The position numbers and the translations under genes were made by a program. Positions 34,590 through 46,180 of a DNA stretch of 64,000 nucleotides are shown here, in pieces. Origin of the DNA: Persicaria tinctoria (lineage: Eukaryota > Streptophyta > Magnoliopsida > Caryophyllales > Polygonaceae); the NCBI GenBank assembly GCA_037127255.1, contig JBANSL010000018.1, forward strand, positions 22,789,175-22,853,174. Reading direction: 5' to 3'. Within the stretch, counting starts at the first letter, position 1, and the number at the start of each line of letters is the position of its first letter. The notes beneath the pieces are model-generated. The model had not been told where the DNA came from, made no database searches, and saw only the letters and a program-made list of their open reading frames with translations.

Positions 34590-35256
34590 CATCCTCGAAG
34601 TGATGAGATTTAACTCGTAAAATAGATAAACACATCTTATGTGTAGACATAAGTTATATGAACACAACACCTAAAGTGGTGAATTTTATCCTTGGGGAGG
34701 ATATAAAATATATCTCAATTATCTATCCCATGAAGCGGATAAAGAGTTATATTCCCTGAAGTGAATAAATTTATTACCAATCTCATACCCCGAAGTGGAT
34801 AAAAGTGAGAAAATTGATATTATAAATCACTCGATATGATAATTAAATCTCATCCCCATAGAGATGACCGAGCCAATGAATTTCATCCCCGTAGTGATGA
34901 AATTATATTTATTATTTATATTTATTTAATTCATATGTATGTCATTTTATTTTATTTATTTAAACTATAATTGTTTTACCTCATTTGCCGAAGTAAATGA
35001 ACGGACACATCTCCCGAAGTAGATGAATGGATTTTGAAGTAGATAAACCGCACACTTGTAGGAATGAACCGGTAAACATCATCCTGATAGTGATGATTCA
35101 TATAGCTAGAGAAACAAATCAACTCTAATCCTTAACGTTTCTCCATCAGTTTCACACAGTAAATGATAAAATTGCATATAAAAACCACCTCCTGACGTAG
35201 GTAATAAAAAGGTCTCGAAGATCTATATTAAATTTTACTGTCACTCGAAGTTGACA
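34590..35256 (+). repeat. array of short hairpins with a near-constant 8-base loop in the copia leader
   Basis: At least a dozen hairpins follow one plan: a stem of 4-9 bp and a loop close to CCCGAAGT. Examples: CATC-ctcgaagt-GATG (34590-34605), TATCC-catgaagc-GGATA (34724-34741), TATTC-cctgaagt-GAATA (34750-34767), TCATC-cccataga-GATGA (34850-34867), a 9-bp stem around cccgtagt (34879-34904), TCATTT-gccgaagt-AAATGA (34981-35000), CATCT-cccgaagt-AGATG (35008-35025), ATCATC-ctgatagt-GATGAT (35078-35097), ACCT-cctgacgt-AGGT (35187-35202) and TGTCA-ctcgaagt-TGACA (35239-35256). Stems differ while both sides stay complementary. More occur downstream (35416-35431, 35485-35504, 36943-36960, 37458-37473). 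Function unknown; a structured packaging or regulatory leader is a guess. Confidence 0.75.
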
Positions 35257-35259
35257 TTA

Positions 35260-37620
35260 ATTTTATTTATTCTATTTATTTACTTAAGATTATTGTTGTT
35301 GTTATACATGTTTCTTAACATACTTTATTACTTAATTAGTATTATCTTTTACATAGTTTTATTCTTATTATTACCTTAATCCACTATATTGTGAGTTTTT
35401 ATCAAAATTTGCATAAGAGCTTGAAGACTCTAATTTCATATTCTTATAAACTCTAGAAGAGTATAAGATCTTATTTTAAAAATTTGTACTCTTGAGGAAG
35501 TACATGGAATATGGGTTATGTCATATTCAGAACTATTTTTATTTGGTTAGTACAACCAATATAAATAACCATAAAACATGATCTGGTTTACAAGGCCACT
35601 TCTTGACAATCCTCTAAGCATTGCCTGAAGCATGCCCCTTTTGTAGAGGGTGTAAAAGAGGTAATGGTTACGCGCGCAACCAAAGTTATTGTTAAGGCTT
35701 ATAACTAGGTCATCTTTGTACGATTAATTCTAATGTCCCGAAGAGCATTATGAATAAGGATAAAGTGTATCTAATGAATACACGTAGTTGGTCATTAGTT
35801 TCATACCTATTGTATGACACCAACAGAAGTTCTAAAAATACCCAGTTAACGACATCTGATTAAATAAATGGATCACCATGTATATATCAAGCTCAATGGT
35901 TAGAATGTTTTACCATTGAAACTTATGATGTCACTAACCAGAAGTTAGTTGATGATAAAATCTTATTCTTTGTGGAATTTGGTCGCTCAATTAAAACGAT
36001 GATTTACAAGATCATTGAAGCTCACATGAATTCCCATCAAAAGGAGTAGAAGATCCTAGGATCGGAAGATCCCCAATAAGAGTGACCATACATGTACGGT
36101 TTGTTTTCTTGGCAAAATAATAACAAGACCGTCTATAAAAAAGAGTAAATGCAGAGTCTCTTATGTCTCTTGACCGAGTTCAATGAGACAAATACGAACA
36201 TAGAACAACATCATATGGACCAATGTTATTCCAGTATAGATGGGTTAACACATTGGTCATATGAAAAAGGTAGAGAATGTTTGAGGAGCATATAGTAGCT
36301 CACAACGACCTAGAATAGTTGTTAGTCAAATGGGCCCATGCAATTCTTCATTTCGAATTTGACACAATAACTTCTCTCAAATTATCTCCAGAAGAGAGTA
36401 TATGTGCCGAGGCCTCCTCCACAATTTACTAAAAGACCACAAAGAAGTTGAATGATACATGAGGTTTGAGTCCCTAATGATATCAAATACCTCGAGCTTT
36501 ATAAAGGTGATCAAACGCTCGGTATTTAGGGGGAGAGGAAATGAGACTATATATATTAAGAGAGATATTGCATGAAAGCAACTTCTCTATCATTTGGGAT
36601 TCGCGGATGAATGAAAGTGAACCAGAAGTTCAACACTTATGTACACCAAATGATAATTACATGGTTTAGCATAAAGCCATCAAATGCATTTACTAAGGCC
36701 AAGAAAGTGACTAAGTCATATAGATTACACTAGCTAGCTAGCTCATTTGGAGGTTCCGGAAGTAACTCCGAAAACCAACAAAATCAAGTGAGTCTCAAAT
36801 ACACCAGAAGTGTTGAAGATCACTAGGCTCTCACTTTAGGATTCCCCGGAAGTAGAAAGAGCTCATGGAAACATCGAAATGATGGTAAAAGAGATAGAAG
36901 GAAGGAATTCATGCAAAGATGTATTCTTCAAGCATGATGTTATTGGACCCGTAGTTCCAACATCGAAAAGTATAGCATCATTGGTTTTAAGTGGGTGTTT
37001 ATACAAAACCGCAATAAGTGAAATGAAGTTGTAAGATATACAACAAGATAGATTGCATAAAAGTTTTATAGTGGACGATATTAAAACATATTCACCAGTA
37101 GTGGATATAATATTTGGTTGTCGATGAACCGACTCTAACGTAATTGATGGGCATAGTAGTTATATACTCCAATTGATCATTCATAAAAGAATATAAGTGA
37201 AAATGATTGATTAACTTGAAATGCCCGAAGCATCAATATGAAAGTCTCGTCATATGTACATGATTAAGCCAAAGGGTGCTTATAGTACTTAAAGTATTGT
37301 GTAAGTGGTGATATAGTGTATTGAGTGCTGAAGTACTATACACAACGTTGTACTCTTTTCCTTAATCTTGGTTTTTTTCAAGGTAAGGTTTTTAATGAGG
37401 CAACTTATACACCATCTATACATCAGATCCCCTGTATCAAACCCTGAACAACACACTAGGTCATGAAGTACCTTATAGTTGTGCATTGAAAGCATATCAT
37501 CACTAAAGACGAGGAAGTCTATTGCCTCGAAGTCAAGTATGATATATGAAAGCATTTTCACTTGCACACATCGAAGACAATGTTTAGATTCGACCGTGAA
37601 GCTCATGAAGTCAGAATTAC
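35260..37620 (+). pseudogene. copia gag-pol, heavily decayed
   Basis: No open frame survives, but copia RT landmarks are readable: GFKWVFIQNRNK (about 36981-37016), NEVVRY (about 37023), YSPVVD (37089-37106) and LEMPEASI (about 37217, family FKMPEA). A gag-like part should lie in 35300-36400, but I could not align it with confidence. Stops interrupt every line of the RT. Confidence 0.6.
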
Positions 37621-37865
37621 CAATAGATTTGAAGAGCTAATCACAGTGAGAAAGCTGTAAGAAAAATGTTGAATTCAAGGGGAGAATATACGCACTGCAC
37701 TCTTTTTCCCTTCGATCAGGTTTTGTCCCACCGGATTTTCCCGACAAGGTTTTTAACGAGGCAGTATCACCAATACGTATCAAACGACATCTGTACTCTT
37801 TTTCCTTAGCCCTAGTTTTTGTCCCATTGGGTTTTCTAGGCAAGGTTTTTAACGAGACAGTTTGT
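37340..37865 (+). repeat. three copies of a copia 3' UTR motif
   Basis: A phrase of the type ctctttttcc...ggttttgtccca...aaggtttttaacgaggca occurs near 37347-37405, 37698-37764 and 37796-37860. This phrase is typical of the 3' untranslated part of this copia group. Confidence 0.75.
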
Positions 37866-37885
37866 AATGTTAGAGGTGTACATCC

Positions 37886-37894
37886 AAGGGGGAG
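37886..37894 (+). promoter_or_regulatory. polypurine tract
   Basis: aagggggag lies directly before the right LTR, where plus-strand DNA synthesis is primed. Confidence 0.85.
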
Positions 37895-38052
37895 TGTTGT
37901 AATGATATGTGGTTGTTCACCTCCCAACCTTTTCACCTCCTATAACTCCTACCTCTATTGCCTATACAAGGGTTGTAAGTTCACTTGAGAATACACAATG
38001 AATAGAGATCTCGTCTCTGCCTCTTCTCTCTTCTTCCCTCTATTTTGTAACA
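37895..38052 (+). repeat. 3' LTR of the copia element
   Basis: It matches 33553-33717, with tg...ca ends, and lacks 7 bp near ctctttgctc. Confidence 0.9.
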
Positions 38053-38057
38053 CTATT

Positions 38058-39075
38058 AGTTTTGTCCATTTCCAAGATGTTTTTCCCTTTCCTTTCGTAG
38101 CTTAGAATGTGTTCATCTTTCAAGTACTTATGCAAGATGGTTTCATTTGTAAAACTGAGTTCATATCTTTTATTTTATGTATTCCTACACCACCGTTTTA
38201 TTTTCTTTTGCATACTTTGTCCCATCCGATTAACGGTTTATACGACAAATCTGTATTCTAGAAAAGTGTTCTATTTATCTGATCAAGTTCTTTGTGCATC
38301 GAGTTTGGGAGCATGAAGTTTTGCATGACAAAACTTGGTTTTGCCACTAGGTTCGTTCTGATAAGGGCGGCTCTTTCTTCTTGGGATAGTGCGCTTACTC
38401 TCCACTTTGATTGTTGTGATTTTCTCTTGCAGACCGTTTCTTTGAAGGTTGTTTATTGCATCTACCATTTATGATTGGACAACCAAGATATTTGTCTAAT
38501 TTGTTCTGATTTGTGATATTTGTTAGACGTTGGATTTCTTGTTTTAGAGATCCTAGTACCTTTGGCGTCGTTTGGAAAGCCGACTTGCGGAAGTTAATAA
38601 GCTGACTCGAGATCGAGCATTATTAATCAATAATTCCTTTAACTTTAATCACAGGTGAACAACTAGCTTTGGTAAAGATCATCATGTCATCCGCGAAGGA
38701 TAGAAATGAAATATGGGGGCCCATCTTGGTAATGTTGAATCCTATTTCTTGGTCTTCTTAGTTGCTTTCTATTTGTAATTTTCGGGCTAGTATTTCCGAT
38801 CCTAAAATAAATAGGGGTTAGTGGGTCCCCTTGTCGTAGGCCTCTTTATGGGTTGAATTTTTTTGTGGATCCATCATTGACTAGGATTGAAAAGGAGATA
38901 GTTTTCACACATTGCTCAATCCATTTACAGAATCTAATGCAGAAGTCGAATTTCTTTAGATCTTGAAAAAGGAAGTCCCATTCAGCTTTATCGTAAGTTT
39001 TTTCCATTTCTAGTTTTATTGCTATCCATTCATTTTTTTCGTGTGAACGAATGGAAGCTTTTTTTCATTTTTAAG
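38058..39075 (-). pseudogene. LINE-B reverse transcriptase
   Basis: Minus strand from 39060: EWIAIKLEMEKTYDKAEWDF, RGLRQGDPL, then MGPHISFLSFADDMMIF (about 38720-38670) with the FADD active site intact, FRKSAFQTTPKV and KYLGCPIINGR. Stops and several frame changes make it dead. It is the 5'-most part left of LINE-B. Confidence 0.82.
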
Positions 39076-39657
39076 GAGAGAGAAATAATTACCATAGCAT
39101 CTTCCTTGAACCACATCTATTGTAACTGACAATCTCCATCTTTCCAATCGTTTCAAACGCACCGCTTAATTTATTTCAATGGTTCTTGCACGTAGGAATT
39201 CAATTAATTGGCAATAAAAAAAGAGAATTGGAATTAATTTGAAACTTACTGAAAGATGTAAAGCAAACGCTTAATCGCACCCCAAAATGAATTTCCAATT
39301 TTAAAAAAGGGCTCAAATATATAGTAATTTCTTCACCTATCCTATCTTCTATTTAGGGGGATGCCTAGGATTAATTATAATAGAGTTATTTACAAGAATA
39401 TTGTACACTTATTGTATCCTTTATTTGTATAATTCTTGTAACCTATTGAAACTTAATTATGAGTCTTGAAACCTGTTTTGTGTATTTGAAACTTTTTATT
39501 TATTGAAGCAATATGTTACGCTCTTCCGTGACTTATTGAAACCTATTGCATGTATACTTATTGTAACCTACTGAAACCTTACGAAGTTAGTTATAATACA
39601 AATAAGTAACTAGCTAGTTACAAGAATTAAATCGGTTACAATAAATTAGTTACAATG
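39076..39657. other. AT-rich spacer, no gene
   Basis: Many short ttgtaacc/gaaacc phrases in both directions (39400-39650) give it a repeat-like look; no element ends can be fixed. Confidence 0.35.
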
Positions 39658-39772
39658 TCAAGTCTTACGAGTTTAGTTGTTAAGGATGACGTATAATGAC
39701 TAGTAGGTCACGAGTTCAAATCCCCCTCCCCATATTGTAAGGGACATAGTCCCTACCTATGAACAAAAAAAA
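39658..39772 (+). mobile_element. SINE, tRNA-derived, about 115 bp
   Basis: The 9-bp duplication agttacaat (39649-39657, 39773-39781) flanks a unit with an A-box-like tagttgttaagg, a B-box-like ggtcacgagttcaaatcccc, and an A-run at its end. Size and layout fit plant SINEs transcribed by RNA polymerase III. Confidence 0.65.
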
Positions 39773-39781
39773 AGTTACAAT

Positions 39782-41909
39782 AATGTGATTGTGTTGATTA
39801 TAATAATGTATAAAAGAATTAATGATGGTTACATGAAGGTAATTACAATACAAAATAGAGATATTCTACGCATGAATTGGATAGTTACAAGATAATATTC
39901 TTATACAATTGTAACTTTACAGATTAGCACAAATTGATTTTATCCCTTTACAATCCCTTGGTCATAAGTATAGGAGATGCATTTGTTTAAACAAATCTTA
40001 TCTATATCTAACTTTTTTTATTTTTAAAAAGATGAAAATTCCACTCTAAAGGTATATAGGTAAAATTCACCCTAAAAACGTACAATTGCTAAAAACAAAA
40101 ACTTAGGAGTATAGTTATAAAAACAAAACTTGAAAAAGGTACATTCCCTCAAATTTTCACTTAACACAATCACTTTGAACATTGAACAAAATTGGGTGGG
40201 CATTGAATGATCGGGACGAGATTGGGGTATTACGTGAGACGAGATTGGAACATGATTCATTATGTTTATTGGAGGTCTTAAGGGTCGTCAAGAAACCTCG
40301 GTATTTTGATGCTTACAAAGCTCGATGTAGTTATTATTTGTGTCTAGTGTCGATGTTGTTTTGACAGGTACGTAAGAATGTCATAAAGAACCTAAGACAA
40401 AGATAACGTTGAGGGTGAGAATCGGGATGATCCTTATAGGAAGATAGCATATTGTATATTGAGTTGATCGGATCGGGATAATCTCATGGGTCCACGGAAT
40501 ACTCAATTGTTGTTAACAAGAAGATCATGTATATTGTATTAAAGGTACATCGAATATCATTTTCCTATGGAAAGGGAATACTTGAATAGGGAAAGTCATG
40601 CTTTTGAAAAATATGATTTGTTTCCATGTGTGGCTGATTTGTAGCGATAAGGAAAGTATGATGCAATCCTAAATGGACTAGCTGAAGTAAGAAGTCGGTG
40701 TGGAAGACAAGGTGAAGAAAACAAGAACGCATCAAGGAGAAGATTGATGTCACATAGTCTCGATGTACATTGATGGAATATGATATTTAGGATTGTTCGT
40801 AAGGGTCATGGGCCGTCCACAAACACTATGAGTTGTGTTTGGTGAGTCTTAGGCGTTCTTTATTAATAATAAAAATAGACCTATTCGAAATCCTTCTCAA
40901 AGAAAAAAAGGAAGTCGGTGATGGTTCTTATCTCGCACTACTTGCATGTAGTAAGAAAGTTTCCACTATAAATCATTTGTCCTACTTTACAGTTTATTCC
41001 GCCTAACTTAGTAAGTAAAGCTAACACAACCTCAAAGAAAGGTCCTACAATGTTCCTCAAATAAAAAGATTATAAAAATATATATAAGGAGAAGATGGAT
41101 GACAACAAATTATATCATAATTTTTTTAAAAAATAATAATTATAAGTTGGTCTGAGAGAAAAAAACCTTCATTGGAATTGGAATAACACTTGTGTAAAAG
41201 ATTCAAACATAATAATACAAAAAAATGTTCAAGTTAACTCAGTTATCCAATAAATGCATAGAAGTCATTTCGATTGGAGAGGCATATGCCTTATGTCGTC
41301 ATGTTTTCAATAGCAAATTCACACCTCTAATCCAATGATCAAAATAACTTTCATTCTAGGAATCTTTCAATCAAGTTGTTAGTAGGTACTTAGGCCCTTG
41401 TTTGATTGATTAGAAAGGAATATTGGAAGAGAAATGAATCAAATTTTATATGAAAAATTTATATGATCAACACTTTTTTGTGAGTATAGAGAAGGAGAAA
41501 AGGTAATAATTAGAGCATCCTAGGGGATATGGTTATCCTATGCTCAAAGTAGGTAATCAAATGGGGGAAAATGAAATAGATTTTGTATGAAAAATAAGGG
41601 AAGAAGGATAATAATTAGAATAATGATCCATAAATCTTAAATTAAAAATGGATTAGATTTGTAAGGGTAACTATTACCTTTCCTTACATTTGAAACAAAA
41701 GAGGGCTTAGATTACTTCATTTTCTTCGTTTAGAAAAAGCGCACAATTTTTTTCCACAAAGCTTTCAATTCATTTAAAAAAAAGATTTTGAATTGAAATA
41801 GATTTTAAATCTTCATCATTTTGGTCTTTTAATTAAATTGAGACTAACTATGATCCATTCATCCCTAGTTGGAGATTCATGCCGGCTAATATGAAGTTCC
41901 CAATAAATT
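39782..41909. other. AT-rich spacer, no gene
   Basis: Only short open frames without family likeness. Nothing can be assigned. Confidence 0.5.
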
Positions 41910-41925
41910 AATGATCGAGATCGAT
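41910..41925. repeat. target-site duplication (3' side of LINE-E)
   Basis: aatgatcgagatcgat is repeated exactly at 42484-42499. Confidence 0.9.
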
Positions 41926-42483
41926 TTTTTTTTTACAGTAGGCAAACAGTAGGAGCTGTTACCTAAAATAGTAGTCTAACTCTAGGATTATCTTGAAAGA
42001 TGATATTACAAAAATCTCTATGATAAAGGATAGACTGCAAATTACAGATAATTTCTTTTCTTGCTATATAATCCGCTGACATGTTTGACTCTCTATACAC
42101 ATGGTGGATATCTGTCATCGTGAACTCTGATAGAAGCTTGTTAATGACTTCAACTTGTCGCATAACATCCCATCTTGGTTTTTGCAATCGCTTAATAGAC
42201 TTAACCAGAACTTGGTTATCACTCTCAAGAATGATCTTCATAATACCTTTCTCCTTTGCACGTTGCAGCCCAAAAAAGATTGCTGAAACCTTCGTTTGGA
42301 AAACTGAGCCTTCACTTATTTCCTTATGAAATATATCAATAATCTAGCAATCGGAATCCCGAATGATTCTTTCAATCTGGCACTTGCCAGAAAGGACGGT
42401 AGAACAATTTACATTAATTTTGTAGATAGTTCTGGGTGGTCTACTCTACTTAGCAGTAGCCCGTCTGCTTTTTGCTTTATTGG
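41926..42483 (-). mobile_element. 5'-truncated LINE (LINE-E), RNase H tail
   Basis: Exact 16-bp duplications bracket a minus-strand LINE end. From 42440 downward: IYKINVNCS (family INVDGS), RIIRDSD, a TAG, IIDIFHKEIS, FQTKVSAIFFGLQRAKEKG, IILESDNQVLVKSIKR, YRESNMSADYIARKE and a stop at about 41963. A short 3' UTR (cctactgtttgcctactg) and A-run follow. The first catalytic DG reads NC; the remaining acidic residues are kept. The tail resembles that of LINE-A. Confidence 0.9.
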
Positions 42484-42499
42484 AATGATCGAGATCGAT
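42484..42499. repeat. target-site duplication (5' side of LINE-E)
   Basis: Exact copy of 41910-41925, directly at the truncated 5' end. Confidence 0.9.
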
Positions 42500-43599
42500 A
42501 TAATTCTTAACACACCCTTGTACATTGAAGGTTTTCATTTAAGACCTCAAAGCAAAACCAATTCGTAACAATGACCCTTAACTCTCTTGATCGGTGACAA
42601 CTTAACCCTCTTGATGACAACTTTTCCTGTGGTTAGGTCCATACTTTTATTTTTGGTCAGACTGGTTAGGTCCATAATGATTAAGTAGTAAGTACTGTGA
42701 CCATAACCGTTTTGGCCTTTTAGGTTACAATGATAATCGATTTGTTGAATACATATAAATCGGCTGCTTAAAAAATAAGAGGATATGCACTAAGTTCGGA
42801 TTTAAAAAAAGAAAAAGAAAAAAAGAAATGGATATGATTTAATTGTTGAATACATATATTCGATAAAAATATACTCCGTATTATTTATTATTTATGTATG
42901 TTTTTTATGATAATAAAAATTATATTTAGATATTAGTTTTTATTTTTTTGAATAAATTTATATGTTTATTAATAATAAGTATGGAATTATTTAAATAAAA
43001 TAATAAAGAAGATCGATGATATTCAATATATAATTTTTATTATCCTAAATAATCTATATAAAATACTAAAGCATTCTGGATTAAAACGAGATTTTTTTTG
43101 CTTACGTGTCATATTCTGAATTAAAGTGATATTATATTTTTGGGCCATCTCAATTAATAAGTCAATATAGTTAGGTAAAAATCTTATCTTTCTAGATCAC
43201 TTATAAATTAACAAGGAGAAAAGAGAAACTTACTAATTAATAAACCGTTAGTGGACTATCTAATATATAAAATATACTTGGAAAGATTTTATCTAATTTA
43301 AATCATATCTAGAAAAATCATTTCAATATTATTCCATATTGTTTAAATAATTTAACCCACCGTTACTTTTCTCTATTATTTTTAGGTGTTTTTTATGATT
43401 TTCTTTTCAATTTGTGAATGATGAAGCTCCTCATTAAGGAAGAATGAAGGATACATACTTTACCTTCAAGAAAGCATATTTGAGTTTTATACAAATAAAC
43501 TCGATCAGTACGTTTTAATAAAGATAGAATATAAATCTTGTTTTTTTTTTATAGTTTAGATCAATCCTTTTGTATATTACAGAGTGATTTGTTAATTTT
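42500..43599. other. AT-rich spacer, no gene
   Basis: A stretch at about 42860-42910 (atactccgtattatttatta) resembles a Stowaway end. Otherwise nothing is assignable. Confidence 0.45.
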
Positions 43600-44549
43600 T
43601 TGAGGGAATTGCACATGCTAACCCAAAAACACGAAAGTGTTGCAAGGTTAACTCGATCCGGAAAAAAATTGCAGATCCGGTTACCTGTGTACCCGGTAGC
43701 CCGTTGCAAAGGAGAGAAAGGGAAGAGAGAAGGAAGGGGATCGGAGACGGTGAAGGCATCTCTCTCGAGGCGAGGCGCAGGCGACTAGAAGGGGATCGGA
43801 GGCGGGCGAGAAAGGAGGGAGAAGGACCTCTCGACCGTTAGTGCCAACCCTAGTGCCCTTCCTCCCTCACGCAGCTCATTCCTCTCTCTTTCTTTAGACG
43901 ATTTCGAGCCTCACCGGGGAGAATCTCCACAAACTGGCTTCGATTTCGCGATTCCAGGTACAATCCTTCACCCTTCTCCTTCTCTGCTCTATCTTTCAAG
44001 CCCGTATTCACTGGATTGGTGTTCAAATGACCGTTAGAGCCAAGATTTGGACTTTTTACGGTTAGGGTTTTAGGTTGGGGCCAAAATTCAGATTGGATTT
44101 GCTTGTTATGCTTGCAAATTGTTTGAATCATCAATTTATAGGACAAGATTAGTGATTAGCAGTGTGTTAATGTTGTTTATTTGGTTCTGTAGAAGTGGAG
44201 TAAGGGAAAGCAAAAGAAGAGAAATTCTTGGATCTCAGGGACGAACGTGTCCAGTAGACAACCGAATGGTGTCCAGTAGGAAACCATATGGTGGACAGTT
44301 AATATTTACTATTGGCATGGACGTAACAAACAGGGTAACTGTTTCTTTGTGATCTATTGAAGGGATTGCAAGGGAACAGGTAGATGAGCCATAAAGATCA
44401 CCTTGCACAGGTGGACAACAATTGACTTTTTGATGTGGAATATTGCAAGGGAATAGGTGGACAACAATTGCATTTTTTTTTTAGAAAGATCACCTTGCAC
44501 AAGATTGAATCATTTAGGCATGTTTTAACATAAATATTCTTCGCATGTA

Positions 44550-44616
44550 GCCTATTAGCTCAGTGGGAGAGCATTGTGGTCATACACAAAGATGTGGGTT
44601 CAATTCCCACATAGGC
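44550..44616 (+). tRNA. tRNA-like sequence 1, probably a pseudogene
   Basis: 67 nt beginning gcctattagctcagtgggag and ending ataggc. Acceptor (gcctat/ataggc), D arm (gctc/gagc) and T arm (gtggg-ttcaatt-cccac) are well formed. The anticodon arm ttgtg/cacaa leaves only six loop bases (gtcata), so no normal anticodon can be assigned. Confidence 0.45.
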
Positions 44617-45462
44617 TTATTATTCATTAATCAACGCCGACTATCAACTAATTTTTAGAACAAGTCAAGCTTGCTACATCACCAAATTATAGACAGTTTC
44701 ATATCAAAATAAATCAAACTTAATTTGGCTTGCTTCTTTTGTTCAAGCAGGTGTGTCAAAATTTCATGCAAAGAATGGCCTAATAATGCTGAAGAGGTTT
44801 GACTTGTCATAAGATGTGTTTTTAACATGACGGGTATTAGGTTTGACATGTCACCTACGTTACTTCACATGACAGTCAGAGTGAGCGGGCTTACCTCATA
44901 AATCATACAAGGCTGAATTTGAAACCAAGTTAATCTGGCTTCAGTCTCTAAGCACCTAATTTCTATTGAGATCTCTCTTAATGTGCATTCTTCAAAGTTA
45001 GGTACGAAGTTTAAAGACCGGCCAGTCTAATTTGGGCACAACACCATGATCAGGGAGCAAACTAAAAATGAATCCATCCCTCCAACTTGTAATTACAAGG
45101 AGATATTCCTCCATGCTGAAACTAAAAATGGATTATGGAAACTATAGCATTTGAGATTCAGTCTAAGAATCAAAAGCATTCTGATTTAACCTTTTAAAAG
45201 CTAGTACATTCTGCGATATTCACTTGTTTATATCAACATCCAGATGGCCTATGTGGGAAACTATGGAAACTCCATTTTCTTGATTTTAACAATGTATGAT
45301 GATCATTTTTATGTGAGCTTGTACCAAAGCTATGCAGGATTTCCTTTGACAAGTTCATGTCATGTATGCAGAATTTGAATGACATGTTAATATAAGTTCA
45401 TGTCATGTATGCAGGATTTCCTTTGACATGTTAATAACAACTCAATAATTCAATATTCAGAT
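44617..45462. other. centre of the inverted-repeat element
   Basis: Non-coding. The phrase agttcatgtcatgtatgcag occurs at about 45353 and 45397 with aattt or gattt following: a short direct repeat. Confidence 0.4.
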
Positions 45463-45532
45463 GGCATGTGTGGGATTCGAACCCACATCTTTGTACCAAA
45501 GCAGATTGCTCTACCGATTGAGCTAATAGGCC
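45463..45532 (-). tRNA. tRNA-like sequence 2, probably a pseudogene
   Basis: On the minus strand it begins ggcctattagctcaatcggt. D arm (gctc/gagc) and T arm (gtggg-ttcgaat-cccac) are perfect, but the acceptor has two mismatches and the anticodon arm does not fold normally. It is related to 44550-44616 (shared gcctattagctca and acaaagatgtgggttc) in opposite orientation within the same inverted-repeat element. Confidence 0.45.
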
Positions 45533-46180
45533 AAAACACTAAATCTTTGACAATATGCCATGAAAGAAGTGATTGAGAGAAATCACTTTACTTACTTATT
45601 AGCTAGTGTAATCAACTTAAATACTGAAGTTTGGAAATATAAATTCAGCAAGTTCCCACTAACTATAAATATAAAAATAAATTCAGCAAGTTCCCACTAA
45701 CTAGAAATTAAAGTAATTTCAATTGTTAACATCAAAAGTATCAAGCATTTGTTCAAATCTCCATACACAAAAATACTACAAGGCATGTTTCTTATTAATG
45801 GAGTCACCAAGAAAGCTCATTAATGCATGCCAAGTTGCCACAATTTCTTGGGGGGAGAATGCATTATTTGGGAAGAATTGGAGTACTTCATATGAGGTAT
45901 TGTTTCATAATCTCCTACTCCTGACATTGACCTTTCTCCAACCAATCCCAACTCTTCATCATCATCTTTCTCTTTACTGACTCCTACCCTTGACATTACC
46001 TCCTGCCCCACTAGAAAATCCCACGGACAAACTCAACCCCCTATTTGGCAACATCACTTACTACATGACACCTACACCAATCAACATGTCACCTGTTTAT
46101 TCAGGCATGACAGACAGCAAACCCCAACCCTAACCGAATGGGAAATTTCAAACCAAACCATTTCAATTCCGAAATTCGAA
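45533..46180. other. inner right part of the inverted-repeat element
   Basis: No gene seen. aaattcagcaagttcccacta occurs twice (about 45642 and 45682). Confidence 0.4.

Larger units (their letters stand above)
33553..38052 (+). mobile_element. Ty1-copia retrotransposon, complete structure, coding part decayed
   Basis: It has a 5-bp duplication ctatt (33548-33552, 38053-38057), LTRs of 165 and 158 bp with TG...CA ends, a primer-site-like sequence after the left LTR and a polypurine tract before the right one. By eye the LTRs differ at about seven positions plus a 7-bp gap, so the insertion is not recent. The interior matches the copia group whose pol contains GYKWVFxRKRN and whose 3' UTR has repeated ggttttgtccca...aaggtttttaacgaggca. 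It inserted into LINE-B. Confidence 0.88.
30684..39075 (-). mobile_element. L1-type LINE (LINE-B), split by two LTR insertions
   Basis: On the minus strand the reading runs from RT (39060 down to 38058) across the copia element and a solo LTR into the connector and RNase H (32018 down to 30684). Removing the two inserts gives a continuous order of domains. It is 5' truncated inside the RT, near ASIRSHEKNEWIAIKLEMEK. Many stops and frameshifts are present. Confidence 0.82.

Noticed and set aside
34590..35256. Reading the copia leader repeats as a CRISPR array or simple tandem repeat
   Set aside because: Only the 8-base loop is constant. Spacing varies, stems differ, and the region sits between an LTR and a decayed pol of a plant retrotransposon.
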